In this document: in pieces, positions 34,693 through 45,813 of the stretch
Position numbering within the stretch: the first letter of the stretch is position 1
How the letters are laid out: every line of letters starts with the position of its first letter
From: Gigaspora margarita
Taxonomy: Eukaryota; Glomeromycota; Glomeromycetes; Diversisporales; Gigasporaceae
DNA length: 64,000 bases
Assembly (NCBI GenBank): GCA_009809945.1
Contig: WTPW01002066.1
Span: 8,253-72,252 of the forward strand
Reading direction: 5' to 3'
Notes under the pieces: model-generated
Database searches by the model: none
What the model was told of the DNA's origin: nothing
The model's input: the letters and a program-made list of their open reading frames with translations, nothing else
Translations under genes and position numbers: made by a program

Positions 34693-34901
34693 AATATTAG
34701 TTTTTTATATTTGACCAGTTTTTATTGTTGTACAAAATTAATTAAAATATTAACTGTATAGCAAAAATTAATTTTTTTATTAAGCCAATTGGATTTCAAA
34801 AATAAGCAAAAATTATTCATTATGACAAATTATATATAATTTTAAATTTTTATAAAATTTTAAAAAATTTTAAGGTAGTTATTATTTTTAAATATAGTAC
34901 A
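34693..34901. other. Exposed arm of the outermost element
   Basis: AT-rich host sequence of the outer element between the LINE and the next insertion. A TTATATTTGACCAGTTTTTA word pairs loosely with the right arm near 37815-37840. No gene. Confidence 0.45.
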
Positions 34902-36781
34902 TCAGCAAATTTATAGTACCGAAATCTTTTGAAAGATCTTGCGGACCTGCAATATCTTTCAAAAAATTTTGCTAATGCAATTAATTTTGAAATATTTTGC
35001 AATATATTTCGAAATATTTTAGTATTCGAAATATTTCAAAATATTTTTCGAAACAATGTTAGACATGTGAAACCAAGCTGGATCAGTAGATCTGCAACCT
35101 GAATCATGCTGGTACCAAGAGCGCATTGTTCAATGTTTCGATAATGTTCAAATATAATCTACAAACTCTGTATTACAAGATCAGATTGATCTGTTTATAG
35201 ATCTTCAATTTTTACATTGTTTTTTTTTTCGTTTGGTTTGTTTTGTTTTTTTTGTTTGCTTTGTTTTTCTCTTTGCTTTATTTTTTTCTCATTTTTTTTA
35301 TCTATTTTTTAATTTTTTTCTTTTTATTTTGGCACTTTACAAAAACACCAATCTAACTTCTCTGGCGATTTGCAAGAAAACCTACAACTTTTCGCAACTT
35401 TGCAAGAACGCAGATTTGACTTTGCAAGCCAACTCAGATGATACTTTGCAAGAACACAACTATTACTTTACAATTTCTAAATTGCCAAGAACATTTTTTT
35501 AAAGAAATAGTTTTAGTTGAGCACAAGTCTTCGCAAGGTATTGCTATATTTTTTTTCATTTGGCACTTTTTTGTTTTTGTTTTTTTTTTTAAATTTTTTT
35601 TTTATTAATTTAATTTATTCCAGCACTTTGCAAGAACACAACTCTTACTTCCTGGCACTTTCAAGAAAACCAACCTAGACTATTTCAGCATTTGGCGAAC
35701 ATGAAAAATAGAAATTTGGGGCTTCCTTTATTTTTTTTTATTCAGTTTGTTATATTTTTTGTTTTTTCATTTGTATTTTTTTATTTTTTCACTTCTCTAC
35801 TATTTTTAGGAAGTATTTAAAAAAGAGTGAAACGAAAATGATAGCCAAAACAAAAGAAATAGCTAAAACAAAATGATAGTTAAAACAAAGAAGTGAAATA
35901 ATAGCTAACTGCAGAGTGAGCGAAAATAAGCGTGTAGGGCTAGTTTTTTATAGAATTATATGCGACAAAGAGTGAAAGTATTTTAAAATACGGTTTTGTT
36001 CTCATTTTTTTCATTTTTTTTGGGTTCATTTTTTTAGTTTTTATTTTTTTATTCAATTTGCTTATATTTTTGGTTTTTATTTTTATTTTTTATTTTTTTA
36101 CTTCTATATATTTTTAGGAAGTATTTAAAAAAGAGCGAAACGAAGACGATAGAAAAAACAAAAGAAATAACCAAAGCAAAACGATAGTTAAAACAAAAAA
36201 GCGAAATAATAGCTAACTGCGGGATAAGCAAAAATAAGCGTGTAGAACAGAATTATATGCGACAAAGTGTAAAAGTATTTTAAAATACGTTTTCATTTTC
36301 GTTTTTTCCTTTTTTTTTGGGTTTATTTTTTTTGTCATTTTTTTCATTTTTTTTTTGTATAATAATATATAATAAAAATATAATATTGAATAAAAATGTA
36401 TATTTAATTTAAAATAAATTTAAAATATAATATATAATAATAAATAAAAAAATATAAAATTTTATATTGAATTGCTAAAACATGCGAAACCATTTGAAAA
36501 TGTTGCAAAACTATGATTATGTAAATATGTATATCATTTATTGTGATAATATATGAAATATTACCTCTTGCGATTCCAGAAAGGGGATAATTAGGTACAG
36601 GGTTGCATTGTTTTTATTTGCCCTATTTTGCAATATTTTGCAATATATTTTGAAAGAAATGCATGCTGAAATCTTTTGAAAGATTGCAATTCTTTCAAAA
36701 GATTTTGTGTCAATCGCAATTCTTTCGAAAGATTTCGGTATGCAATTTCTTTCAAAAGATTTCATATATTTATTTTGCTGA
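34902..36781. mobile_element. 1.9 kb TCAGCAAA-ended element
   Basis: TCAGCAAATTTATAG at the left and, inverted, TCAGCAAAATAAATA at the right. The flanks TATAGTACA and TATAATACA agree at 8 of 9 positions. The subterminal regions are arrays of GAAATCTTTTGAAAGAT and GAAATATTTCGAAATA words. The interior is a T-rich 308 bp direct repeat. A 9 bp duplication would fit Mutator-type elements, 8 bp would fit hAT; I leave the class open. The TCAGCAAATTT end is shared with the 3.5 kb element at 29902-33375. No transposase. Confidence 0.75.
35225..36365. repeat. T-rich region with 308 bp direct repeat
   Basis: AGTATTTAAAAAAGAGTGAA with its downstream ATAGCTAACTGCAGAGTGAG, AATAAGCGTGTAG and AATTATATGCGACAAAGAGT recur at an offset of 308 bp (35811 and 36119). 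Upstream, CTTTGCAAGAACACAACTAT words repeat loosely (35330-35480 and 35620-35700). The 89-residue frame at 35233-35502 is a T-rich low-complexity frame. Confidence 0.65.
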
Positions 36782-36818
36782 TATAATACAATTATTAATT
36801 AAAAACTATATTAATTAC

Positions 36819-37773
36819 CAAATATAGGGATCATCTAAAGCCAGGTTTGGTCATGTGACCAATAGCCAATCAAGTCATAAATATTTAACTTTTTCAGATC
36901 AGCTCAACAAGACAAAAACAAAAAAAAAAAGTGAAAATCACAAAAAATACAAGAAACAAGTGTCTAAACCTGTCTTGGAGCACTAATAAAAAAATGTTAA
37001 AAAAACAATTTTACATATAAAACTTGCTCTAACCCTAACCCCTAACTAACCCTTATCCTAATTTTAATTAAATAATCAAAAATATATAAACGAACTGGGC
37101 TTTAACCATCCTCTAAAGATAGAAATTTTATTACTATACATAGTAAATAAATAAATATTTATTAAAAAATTATAAGTTTTTAAATATATGCAATTTGTTA
37201 TGCTAAATAACTTAAGTTAAAAAAAATTGCTAGTTTATTAATAAAAAATTTAAGTTTATATAGTCGCCTCTCTTTAATCTGAACCTCTCTAAATCAAACA
37301 CTATTAAACTCTCTCTAAACCAAACAAAATCATCTAGAACATTTAAAATTTTATTAAAAAGTTCAGATTAGCTATATATAACTTTTGAAAACTGAACTTT
37401 TTCAAATTTTTATATAGTAAAAAAAAGCAGTCTTGGCAGTTCAGAGTAGAAAGAGTTGACTGTATATTACTATATTTAGGGTCATCTAAAGCGGGGCAAC
37501 TCATATTTCTTCATAATTTTTTGATTAATTTTAGGGTTAGGGTCATCTTATCTTGGAGTTAGATTGAGTTTTAGATATTATATATAAGCAAAATTGCCTT
37601 CTTAATACTTTATTTAACCTATCTGAGGTAGATTTAGATTGCCATTTTTTATATTTTTTAGGTTTTTTGTTTTTGTTTCTTGTTTTGCTTCATAGTGATT
37701 ATCAAAATTCTGTAATTTGATTGGTTGTAATCATGTGAATTTGTTTCCACTTTAGATGACCTCTATATTTATT
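36819..37773. mobile_element. Element(s) with GGTCATCTAAAG termini
   Basis: AAATATAGGGATCATCTAAAG at 36816, TTTAGGGTCATCTAAAGCGG at 37478 and an inverted GTCATCTAAAGTGG at about 37750-37770 are versions of one terminus. The simplest reading is a 290 bp element (37480-37773) plus a further left end at 36819, or one element with an internal terminus. Another lone terminus is at about 48852 (GGCCATCTAAAGCGGAGCGA). A MITE at 37257-37466 is inserted. AT-rich and noncoding. Confidence 0.55.
37257..37466. mobile_element. MITE, TATAGT..CTCTCTTTAATC family, copy 2
   Basis: Same ends and interior as 2367-2554 (CTCTCTTTAATCTGAACCTC at the left; an inverted GAAAGAGTTGACTGTATA right end), with TATA at both edges. 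Confidence 0.75.
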
Positions 37774-38088
37774 AATTCTAGTTACTATAAATACTATATT
37801 AAAATTTAGAAAATCAGTCAAATGCAAATATTTAAAATTTTATTTAAACTTAATTATTTTAAAAACTGTAGTATAAAATTTTTTAAACTTTTTTTATTTA
37901 AAAGATATAGATTTAAAAAATTTTTAATTTAATTTTGGCTTAATATCTTAGATATTTAGCTCTGTATAAATTTTTAAAAAGTGTCCACAATAATATAGTA
38001 GGCCACTGTACATGTATAATAGTTTAAAACTATATATAATTTTTAATAGTACTATAGTAATTTTCATATATAATTTAAGAAAATTGTA

Positions 38089-38296
38089 TGTGGAGACATG
38101 TCTCCATGGCGACCCTACATATAACAGCCAATCATATTTAGGGTTAGAAAATTTTCATTTATGTTTTTGTATTATAAAAGTTAGAAAGTTTGTAGGAAAT
38201 TTTAATTGGCCAATAATAAGCAACATATTATCTAGTCACATGCTTAATTTTGATTGGCTATTCATATAAAGGGTCTCCATGGAGACATGTCTCCAT
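38089..38296. mobile_element. MITE with TGGAGACATGTCTCCATGG ends
   Basis: GTGGAGACATGTCTCCATGG at the left is repeated inverted at the right, and the homology continues through CGACCCT and AGCCAATCA for about 45 bp. The terminus is itself a palindrome (GGAGACATGTCTCC). Noncoding. Confidence 0.8.
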
Positions 38297-40560
38297 AAAA
38301 TAATACCCTATAATTTATATTATATTACACTATAATTACTCTCTAGTTGACTGGCAGATTATTAATAAGTAAAAAAATTCTATATAGTGCAAATAGTATT
38401 CAAAAAATTTTTTTTTATAAATTTTTTTCAAAAAAACTTATATAATTTTTTTTATTTTGTTATCAAATTTTAAATGTAACCTTTATAAAATATCAATTTT
38501 GTTTACTTTTAATAACATATATTAAAAGCTTTTATTTACTTTAAATATAACTTTTTGATCAATCATTCTTTTTAAATATAATATTTTTATAAAAAAAGTA
38601 ATCTTTTTAGCCAAAATTTCAAGATAATTTATATAGAATAATCTTATTCTAAACCTGGGGTTTATACTAATAATCTAAACCCCAAAGAGATTTATGTTAG
38701 GACAATTAATTTAATCCTAGACCCATATCTAGCCAATTAAATTTAGTCATATGACAAATATATGACCTGTTGCTATGCCAACTCTGTGATCAGCCAATCA
38801 AATTTGGTCATGTGACTAATAATTCAATCATCAAAAAAATTTAAGTTTTTTTAGCTCAGATCTAATTAAAAACAAATTACTAAATTTTTATTATTAAATT
38901 TTAATTTATTATTTATTAATTACAATATAATAATGTAATAATACAGTAGTAATAATACATATAATAATCCTATGCACAATTTCGCGCTCTAACAAAAAAA
39001 TCTTTCTATATTCAAAATGAAGTATTTTGTAGCACTATAAATAGTTTAGTCAATGCTGCTTTCTTGACAGATTCAAAATTTACACAAATATAAAGAAAAA
39101 GTAAATGAAAAAGAGAGAGAGAGAAAAAAAACTTATCTCAATACTGAAGCACTGTTCTCAATATTGATTTTATGTTTAGACAAAACTTACACAAATTTAA
39201 AGAAGAAAAAAAAGGATGTTATGAAATGATTAACTAACAAACAAAAAAAGAAATAATAAATCTTACCAATTTAAGACCAAAGTATCTTTTCTAGTGCTGA
39301 TTCCAATAATAGTACTGAAATGATAAAAGCCTGAAATCACCAACAAAACTGAAATAACAAAAGCACAAATAACAAGTACTAAAACAGCAAAAGCTTAAAA
39401 TCACCAACTATACCAAAATGACTTACATATATCTTATTCTAGCAATAAAAAGAGAAGAATTAACTCAAGTCAAGAAAGAAAAAAAACCCAATAACGAAAC
39501 CATCTCAAATGAACACTTCTAAAGTGACAATACCAAAATAACAAAATTGCACTAGAACAAGTCCTAAAAGCTAAACCAACAAAAGAAGAGTAAATTAGTT
39601 CAAGCCAGGAAGTGAAAAAAAACAATTAAAAAAAATATTGTACATATCTTACAAGGCTCCTGTTCCAATAAAGCAAATCTGAAAAACATACTGGAAAATC
39701 ACCAACAACTAAGTCTGAAATTTCTATAAATGCAGTACCAAAACAACAAAAACCAATAGAAATCTTCACATTCAAACAATGACACCAAAATAATAAAATC
39801 TAAAATCTTTATAAACAATAACAAAAGTTCAAAATTTTTATATTCAAATGGTGATACCACTATAGTGGCTCCACTAACTCCACTACCCAGTTTTTTAGTA
39901 AAACAAGTCTACAAAAGAAAGATTAGTTCAAAGAAAGTAAACAAAAAGGTGCAAACAACAAAAAAAAACTACATATTTAAGAATCTAGTTCTAATTACTA
40001 TTTAGTATTTTGGAAACAAACCTATAAAGTAAGAAATTTTTTTAAAAAAAAAGAAAAAAAAAGAAACTAACAAAAACTACTTACAAGATGGCAAGCTAAT
40101 CTTTTACTACCAGTTTTCTAGTGAAGCAAAAAGATAAAATGCAAAAAACAAAAAAGTGTATTAAAAACTAAAAAAAATAAATAACCAAACCTAATCTAGA
40201 TCAGATTAAGAGGGCGAACTGACCCTAAATCTAATACTAGTGACTGTTACCACTAGTGACAAGCACATTTTTTTTAAAAAAAGAGAAATCTTACTGGAGG
40301 TGCTTCGTTGGCCAAGAAACTATGATACCAATGATGAAAATGATATCAACACCAATGACAATACCACAATAATACCAACAATAACACCAAGGATGAAACC
40401 AAATCTGAAAGTTAACAAGCTAAAAAAAAATTAGTAAGCAGAAAAGTAAAGCAAAAGTAAAGTGAAACAAAAAATAACAAAAATTTGATTATCATGGTGC
40501 ATGAAAAAAATTTTATATATGATTGCCAATCATGAATATGATTAGCTGATCATATAAAAT
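38297..40560. other. A-rich stretch with loose CCAAAATAACAAAA words
   Basis: From about 39000 to 40430 the plus strand is A/C-rich with words like ACCAAAATAACAAAA and AACAAGTACTAAAACAG. It loosely mirrors the T/G-rich block at 32540-32900, so a decayed low-complexity repeat is likely. At 40230-40262 there is a TAGTGACTGTTACCACTAGTGAC hairpin word related to the TATTTGTCACC MITE family. No gene supported. Confidence 0.35.
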
Positions 40561-41567
40561 TAGGGAATTTACAAATAAGGGCCCAAAAATGAAAATAATT
40601 ACAAATAGGGGCCCAAAATGAAAATAATTACAAATAGAGGCCTGATATTAGAAAATTATTACAAATAAGGGCCCAAAATAATAATTTTGTGTTTAAAGAT
40701 TCTGAAATTAATAAGTAAATCTTCTTTGGCTCCTAATTGAAAGTTGTAAGGCTTATTTTTCTGATTCTAATGGTAGTTAAATCATTAAAATCGGCCCAGT
40801 GGATCCCAAGATATTTGGGATCAAAGAAGAAACATAAAGATCGGCAAATTCACTGTTATACAAAATACTATAAAAATGCTATCAAGTGGAAAATCGTGAT
40901 TTGCACAAAATATTATTATTGCAATTGACTTTGGACTCTTAAGTAAAGTTGCTCTTTGGCTCAAAAAAATGCTAGTTTCTTAAAACGTCTTTTATTATTT
41001 TCTTAGTAAAATTTTTCACTATAATAAAAAACTTTCCAAAACGTATTTAAAGAAAACAAATATAAAGTTAGAAAAAAGCCGTCAAAGAAAAATTATGATT
41101 TACGCAGAATTTTATTATTACAATTGGTCTTGGGCTCTTAAGTAAAGCTGTTCTTTGGCTCAAAAAATGCTAGTTTTTTAAGATGTGTTTTATTACTTTA
41201 TTAGTAAAGTTTTTCGCTATTATAAAAAAAAACTTTTCAAAACGTATGTAAAGAAACATAAATAGTTTGTGTAACAGTGGATTTGCCAATCTTTATATTT
41301 TTCAAAGTATCTTGGGATCCACTGGGCCGATTTTGATGATTTAACTACCATTAGAATCAGAAAATGAGCTCTACAACTTCTAATTAGGAGCCAAAGAAGG
41401 TTTACTTATTAATTTTAGAATCTTTAAACACAAAATATTATTTTGGGCCCTTATTTGTAATAATTTTCAAATATTAGGCCTCAATTTGTAATTATTTTCA
41501 TTTTGGGCCCCTATTTGTAATTATTTTCATTTTTGGGCCCTTATTTGTAAATTTCTCTATAAAATTT
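40561..41567. mobile_element. 1 kb palindromic element with GGGCCC minisatellite arms
   Basis: The arms of about 330 bp pair (left 40561-40890, right about 41265-41567). Each outer arm has four units of about 29 bp, ATTACAAATAGGGGCCCAAA plus ATGAAAATA. The inner arms carry a CCTAATTGAAAGTTGTAAGG and GATTCTAATGGTAGTTAAAT module with CCCAGTGGATCCCAAGATAT. The loop contains two direct repeats of about 195 bp with CTCTTAAGTAAAG.TG.TCTTTGGCTC. The 63-residue frame at 40737-40928 lies in an arm and is incidental. Confidence 0.85.
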
Positions 41568-41764
41568 GGATTTAGTTTAAAGTTTTTCTATATTTGATGT
41601 AAACCTTATTAAGGTCTAGAATTAAAAAATTTTAATATAAATCTCTATAAAGTTTATATTAATTAACATAAAACCCAGCCAGATCTAGGCTAAGGTTTCT
41701 TATTTATATATATTGATCAGGACCCTGGTTAGACAAGACATATAAATATTTATTGAGTTTGGAT

Positions 41765-41975
41765 GAACTTGCTAAAAAACCTACTGAAAAATGATGAATT
41801 TACTGAAAAAATGATTAAAAACCTACAAATTACTGAAACCAAAAAACAACTAATAAAGAATAACAAACTTACTTAAAGAGCCTACAGAAAAATGAAGAAC
41901 TCACCAAAAAAACCCATAAAAAATAGTAAAGTTATTGAACAAATCTACTAAAAAACAACAAATTTACTGGAAAAC
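41765..41975. repeat. A-rich degenerate tandem repeat, ~35 bp
   Basis: The words AAAACCTACTGAAAAATGAT and AATTTACTGAAAA recur with irregular spacing. A preceding AGGACCCTGGTTAGAC (41723) matches the terminus of the element at 48201, but no partner end is found nearby. Confidence 0.45.
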
Positions 41976-42727
41976 CGGCATGATGGTTTCAAACTCTCCC
42001 TTACGATGGGTACAATAAAATAAAGCACTAGCGCCTGGCTTGGTGTCAATATGTCTGGCATGGTGTTTGCAAGCCGAGATCGGAGGCATGGGCATAAAAT
42101 TTGACATGGGTATAGACATAGGCACGTACAAGGGCAAGAGAAAGAATTTGGCTAGATTTAACGATCAGTATAAGTTAGGACTGATTTAGCCGCGCAAAAA
42201 CCTATCATAAAATTTTAGTCAAAGCAGGCTTTTTATCATAAATTTATCAAAAAAAATTTCTTGTAAGATTGTAGTCTAAACGAATCATTCAATCATCTTA
42301 CCTGTTAATTTAAATAAGGCGATAACAAACTTCTGTGAAAGTTTAGTTTTTAGAATGAAATTTGTAAAAGTTTTCTTTGAATTTCAATAGACTCTTCATG
42401 TACTTACGTGCAAACATTTAAGAACAGAATGATTAACTATCATAAATGAGTGCTATATAGAGAAAATGAAGCTTGACTTTCAAATAGTATCAACTGTCAT
42501 TTGTCTAATTTGGCCTTTTAAAATTTGAAACATTCATATGAGTAACGGAAAGAGAAACCCGTAAATCATACTATTTGAAGATCTACTCATAAAAAGTTAT
42601 TTTAAAATCAAGTCATAAGATATTAAATCGTCTCATTAAGATGATTAAATGATATTGAATAATAAGTGTTAAATTGCTTGATTTACAATATTTTGTTAAA
42701 ATAGATATATGTTCAAAAGGCATGATT
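41976..42727. other. Less AT-rich unique-looking stretch
   Basis: GC content rises around 41970-42200 (CTAGCGCCTGGCTTGGTGTC; repeated GGCATGG words). No coding frame of useful length and no recognised motif. Confidence 0.35.
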
Positions 42728-42806
42728 TGATGTTGCAGAGTGAAAACCTGTAACTTATCATAGTAAATTATTAAGTAAAGTTACAAGTTTTTACCATGCA
42801 ACACTC
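42728..42806. repeat. Hairpin, 79 bp
   Basis: GTTGCAGAGTGAAAACCTGT and AACTT pair with the inverted AAGTTACAAGTTTTTACCAT and GCAACACTC; the loop is near 42766. Confidence 0.6.
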
Positions 42807-42829
42807 ATTTACAGGCTTTCCTATTTTCT

Positions 42830-43620
42830 CACTCACATATGATACGTAATCACAAATCTTATAAATGTTGTAAATGGAAACGGAATTTAAATGGATTCGG
42901 AATTTTTATATAAAACTATCATTTTGAGGTTGATCTTATAATATGAATTTCCGTAACCTAACACTAATTTAACTATGAAATTCCAAATATACTTAAATTC
43001 CGTCCACACTTACAACATATGTATCACTGATCAGAAATCTGATAAATAATAAATGTTAAACCTGAAAGCCCAAAGTTTCATTTTTTTCTTTGCGTTGCCC
43101 AAATGATTTCCACCCATTTCGGGTTCATTTCGCATTCATTAATTTTTATATTTAATCTTATTTATTTCAATAAATGTGCTAATTTTTTCTCTTTCACTTT
43201 ATTTTATTTTCAATTAACTATTCTATATTAAATACGATACATCATAAAGTATATTATTCATTTATCATTTAATCTATCCATGCTTTCGTTAATTATACTT
43301 ACACATGAGATCTTTGCCAATAAAATCAAACACTCTGAAGGGTTGGTTATTTTGTTAGCAAAATCCCAATATGGAATAATCATCATGCAATTTACGATTT
43401 ATCGAGTTGCCTTCATTATAATCTTTATGAATACTTTAAAGATAATGAAAACACCCAAAATTAAGAAATATTATAAGTAAATAGGGAGGGGGTAATTAAG
43501 GAGTGAGATCATTTACTGTATGTAATTGCTTCATACGTAGTTATGTAGCTAGACACAGTTAAGCGATTAATTGATAAAAAAAAAAAAATACTTTTTAAGC
43601 AGTTTCAAAAATTATAAAAA
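42830..43620. repeat. Longer dispersed repeat, copy 1 of 3 (with a nested MITE)
   Basis: Begins ATATGATACGTAATCACAAA, is interrupted by a MITE (42865-43018), and resumes with CTGATAAATAATAAATGTTA, AAGCCCAAAGTTTCA, CATTTCGGGTTCATTTCGCA, and AATCATCATGCAATTTACGA before a GCGATTAATTGATAAAAAAA A-rich end. Copies with the same block order lie at 49168-49890 and 50150-50620, all in the same orientation. The A-rich end could mark a retroelement 3' end, but the class is unknown. The 66-residue frame at 43280-43480 is not conserved in the other copies. Confidence 0.6.
42865..43018. mobile_element. 154 bp MITE nested in repeat copy 1
   Basis: ATGTTGTAAATGGAAACGGA at the left pairs with the inverted right end (TAAATTCCGTCCACACTTAC plus AACAT). 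The repeat copy at 49178 lacks this block at the equivalent place, giving an empty-site comparison. Confidence 0.75.
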
Positions 43621-43823
43621 AAATAAATAAATAAATAATGTTAAGCAAAAATTTTAAATATAAATCAATTAATAAAATATAAAAATAAAATACGAATAAA
43701 GTATTTAATTAGAATACAAAATAAACATCTTAAAAAATAAAATAACATTTCATATATAGAAAATGAATTAAGCAGACATTTGAACATGCCTAACTATTAG
43801 TAATATTAATTTAATATGGATGT

Positions 43824-43985
43824 TAACAGTCCGGTCTGGTTCAAACTGGTCCATTTTGGTCCAGTTCAAGTCTGGTCTATTTTGGTCTTCAGTATTAGGT
43901 CAGACCGGTCCGGTCTTAAGACTTAAAGCCAATTTTTTCGGGTTAGACCAGTCCTATGACTGTTTGCGGTCCATTCGGACCGACT
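43824..43985. repeat. GGTCCGGTCTGGT-rich block
   Basis: Many GGTC/GGACC words in both orientations (GTCCGGTCTGGTTCAAACTG; GGTCAGACCGGTCCGGTCTT; CGGTCCATTCGGACCG). It resembles the subterminal arrays of the element at 19786-20510, so it is probably one end of a decayed hAT-like element. The 81-residue frame through it is incidental. Confidence 0.45.
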
Positions 43986-44099
43986 TTACAGAACCTATGT
44001 TTTTTGCTAAATATTTTTACACTATATCTATTATATACAGTATTAACAATATTATTATTATATGATCTAAATTAGTATACAATAAATATATTATGAATA

Positions 44100-44453
44100 T
44101 ACAGTTACACCTAGCTATAATCACACCACAATTTATAAAAATTATATTTTTGTTAAGTCCCAATTTATTAAAAATATATTAACTTAACCTTTCTATAAGC
44201 ACAATCTTATTATAATCACTTTTTTTTGACCCAAGGGTGTGATTATAGCCAGGGGTGACTGTATTAAACACATAATAATTATATACAGTCACCCTGGCTA
44301 TAATCACACCCTTGGGCTAAAAAAAAAGTGATTATAAGATTGTGCTTATAGAAAGGTTAAATTAATATATTTTTAATAATTGGGATTTAACAAAAATATA
44401 ATTTTTATAAATTGTGATTATAGCTAGTGTGATTATAGCCAGGTGTGACTGTA
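44100..44453. mobile_element. Two Tc1-like MITEs in inverted orientation
   Basis: Copy 1 (44100-44263) and copy 2 (44284-44453) each have TACAGT..ACACCTRGCTATAATC-type ends at a TA target and are nearly identical in opposite orientation, forming a palindrome of about 350 bp. The inner ends are separated by only 20 bp. CAGT ends and TA flanks fit Tc1/mariner-type MITEs. Confidence 0.8.
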
Positions 44454-44510
44454 TTTTTTTCTTTCTGTTAACTCTCTTATAACCTCATTACTAATAATAT
44501 GTTTATTATA

Positions 44511-44774
44511 TACCGTAGTGCACTGACCAAAAGACCCGGGGTCTTATACAAAATACCCGTCAAAAAACTTACAAAAGACCCGGGTATATTATACGGCAGC
44601 GGGTCTGTGCCGCAAGAAAAAGAATTTTAAGCATTTACACATTTTACACTTATAATAAGCAGTCTAAAAATTTAAAAAAATCTTTACTTAATTAATAGAG
44701 ATCTTGTGCTTTGCACCGGGTATTTTGCAATGGGGGTATTGAAAATGGGGTACTTTGGTCAGTGCACTACGGTA
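44511..44774. mobile_element. TA-CCGTA MITE, member 1 (GTGCAC type)
   Basis: The ends TACCGTAGTGCACTGACCAA and its exact inverted partner. Internal words are GACCCGGGGTC, TACCCG and GACCCGGGTATATT; a GCGGGTCTGTGCCG block is present. TA at both ends. The other members of this superfamily are at 47393-47662, 53199-53409 and 58476-58747. Confidence 0.85.
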
Positions 44775-45228
44775 GATATAATATAATTATATATATATAT
44801 AATAATATGTTATTAATCTAATAATAATAATAGGAATACAGTATAATAAAATAAAAAAAGATTACAATATTTTAACAATATAATAAAAATAATATGTAAA
44901 ATTTTACCACATGATCGTCCAATAGTCTTTGTGTAACAAAAAAGAAAATTTTTTAAGCCATCGCTTATATTTCAATATTTTGCTTATCAGTTATTAAACC
45001 ACTCTTTGGGATCTTAAAAAAGATTCCTTGTTCAATTTTATATCCAATATCTTCAACCCCTAACCTGCCAGTATCCAAGGTTAAATTGTTTTTAAAAAAA
45101 GGGCGAGGAGTTCACCCGAGTGATGATAAACTATTTCGAATATGTTTATAAGATGTTTATGATATAAAATAAGTTCCTTACAAGAAAGTTAACATATCTT
45201 ACTATGACTTATGATTATATGTTAGATA

Positions 45229-45395
45229 TACAGTAAGACCTCTATAAGTGCACGCTCTCGGGACCAAGAATTAACGACGTGCAATATGAAAAAGTGCATT
45301 TATAGAGGGCATGTATATATTTTGGCCAGAATTTGAGTGCGCATTTAGAGAGGGTGTGCACTTATAGAGGGTGCACTTATGGAGGTTTTACTGTA
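45229..45395. mobile_element. Tc1/mariner-like MITE (TA-CAGTAAGACC)
   Basis: TACAGTAAGACCTCTATAAG and its inverted partner (few mismatches), with TA at both ends. Internal GTGCATTTATAGAGGG and GTGCACTTATAGAGGG words repeat the terminus. Same plan as 5030-5374 but a different sequence. Confidence 0.85.
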
Positions 45396-45479
45396 TGCTG
45401 TTTATATTTTTTTAAAAAAACAAAGTTTCTGTAAAGTAATTAATACAGAATTTTAATTTAGAATGAAAAAATGGTTACA

Positions 45480-45740
45480 AATCAGTATAATACGTAGATA
45501 TTCAATAAATTTATTCAGAAGTTCATTCAATTTTTTTAACTTATCCTGATACTTAAAACAACTAAACGAATGAATATCAGTTGATTAGTAATAATAATAT
45601 TCTGATCCATTGTGAATTAGCGGAAACGAAACTCCCACATATGAATCAGGGTATTATTCGTTAATCACCCCTGATCTTGATATAGTGATCGGGGATTATT
45701 TTTTTAACGGATCAAACTCTAAGTGCCTAGCACTTTGTAC
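45480..45740. repeat. Block related to 56880-57090
   Basis: GCGGAAACGAAACTCCCACA, TATGAATCAGGGTATTATTC and CCTGATCTTGATATAGTGAT correspond to a diverged sequence at about 56928-57010 (GCTGAAACTTCT, ACATACGGATCAAGATATTT, CGTGATCTTGTAGTGATTGG). Identity is modest; a decayed dispersed repeat. Confidence 0.4.
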
Positions 45741-45813
45741 TTATGCCTATAATAGTTCTTGGCGCTCATAAAGAAATTTATTTAATTGGCTAATTTTTCT
45801 TATTTTGAGGTTT

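Larger units (their letters stand above)
20542..38010. mobile_element. Outermost element of the nest, long inverted arms, ~17.5 kb with insertions
   Basis: The left arm (AGTGGCCTATCATATTATTG onward, 20543) and right arm (read inverted from 38008, CAGTGGCCTACTATATTATT) are homologous over more than 200 bp. The homology continues on the other side of the SINE insertion (TCTATATCTTTTAAATAAAA at 23221, with its inverted match at 37892-37911) and of the LINE insertion (TACAGTTTTTAAAATAATTA at 23261, matched near 37850-37870). After removing insertions, the left arm is 20542-20620 + 23215-23290 + 34693 onward. TA lies at both outer ends (TATAGTGG and CACTGTA), compatible with a Tc1/mariner-type target. 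The remaining host sequence has no transposase. Confidence 0.75.

Noticed and set aside
37025..37062. Telomeric repeat because of CCCTAACCCCTAACTAACCC
   Set aside because: Only a few irregular units inside a transposon interior; similar words occur at 11523-11565 and 50750-50780 within MITEs.
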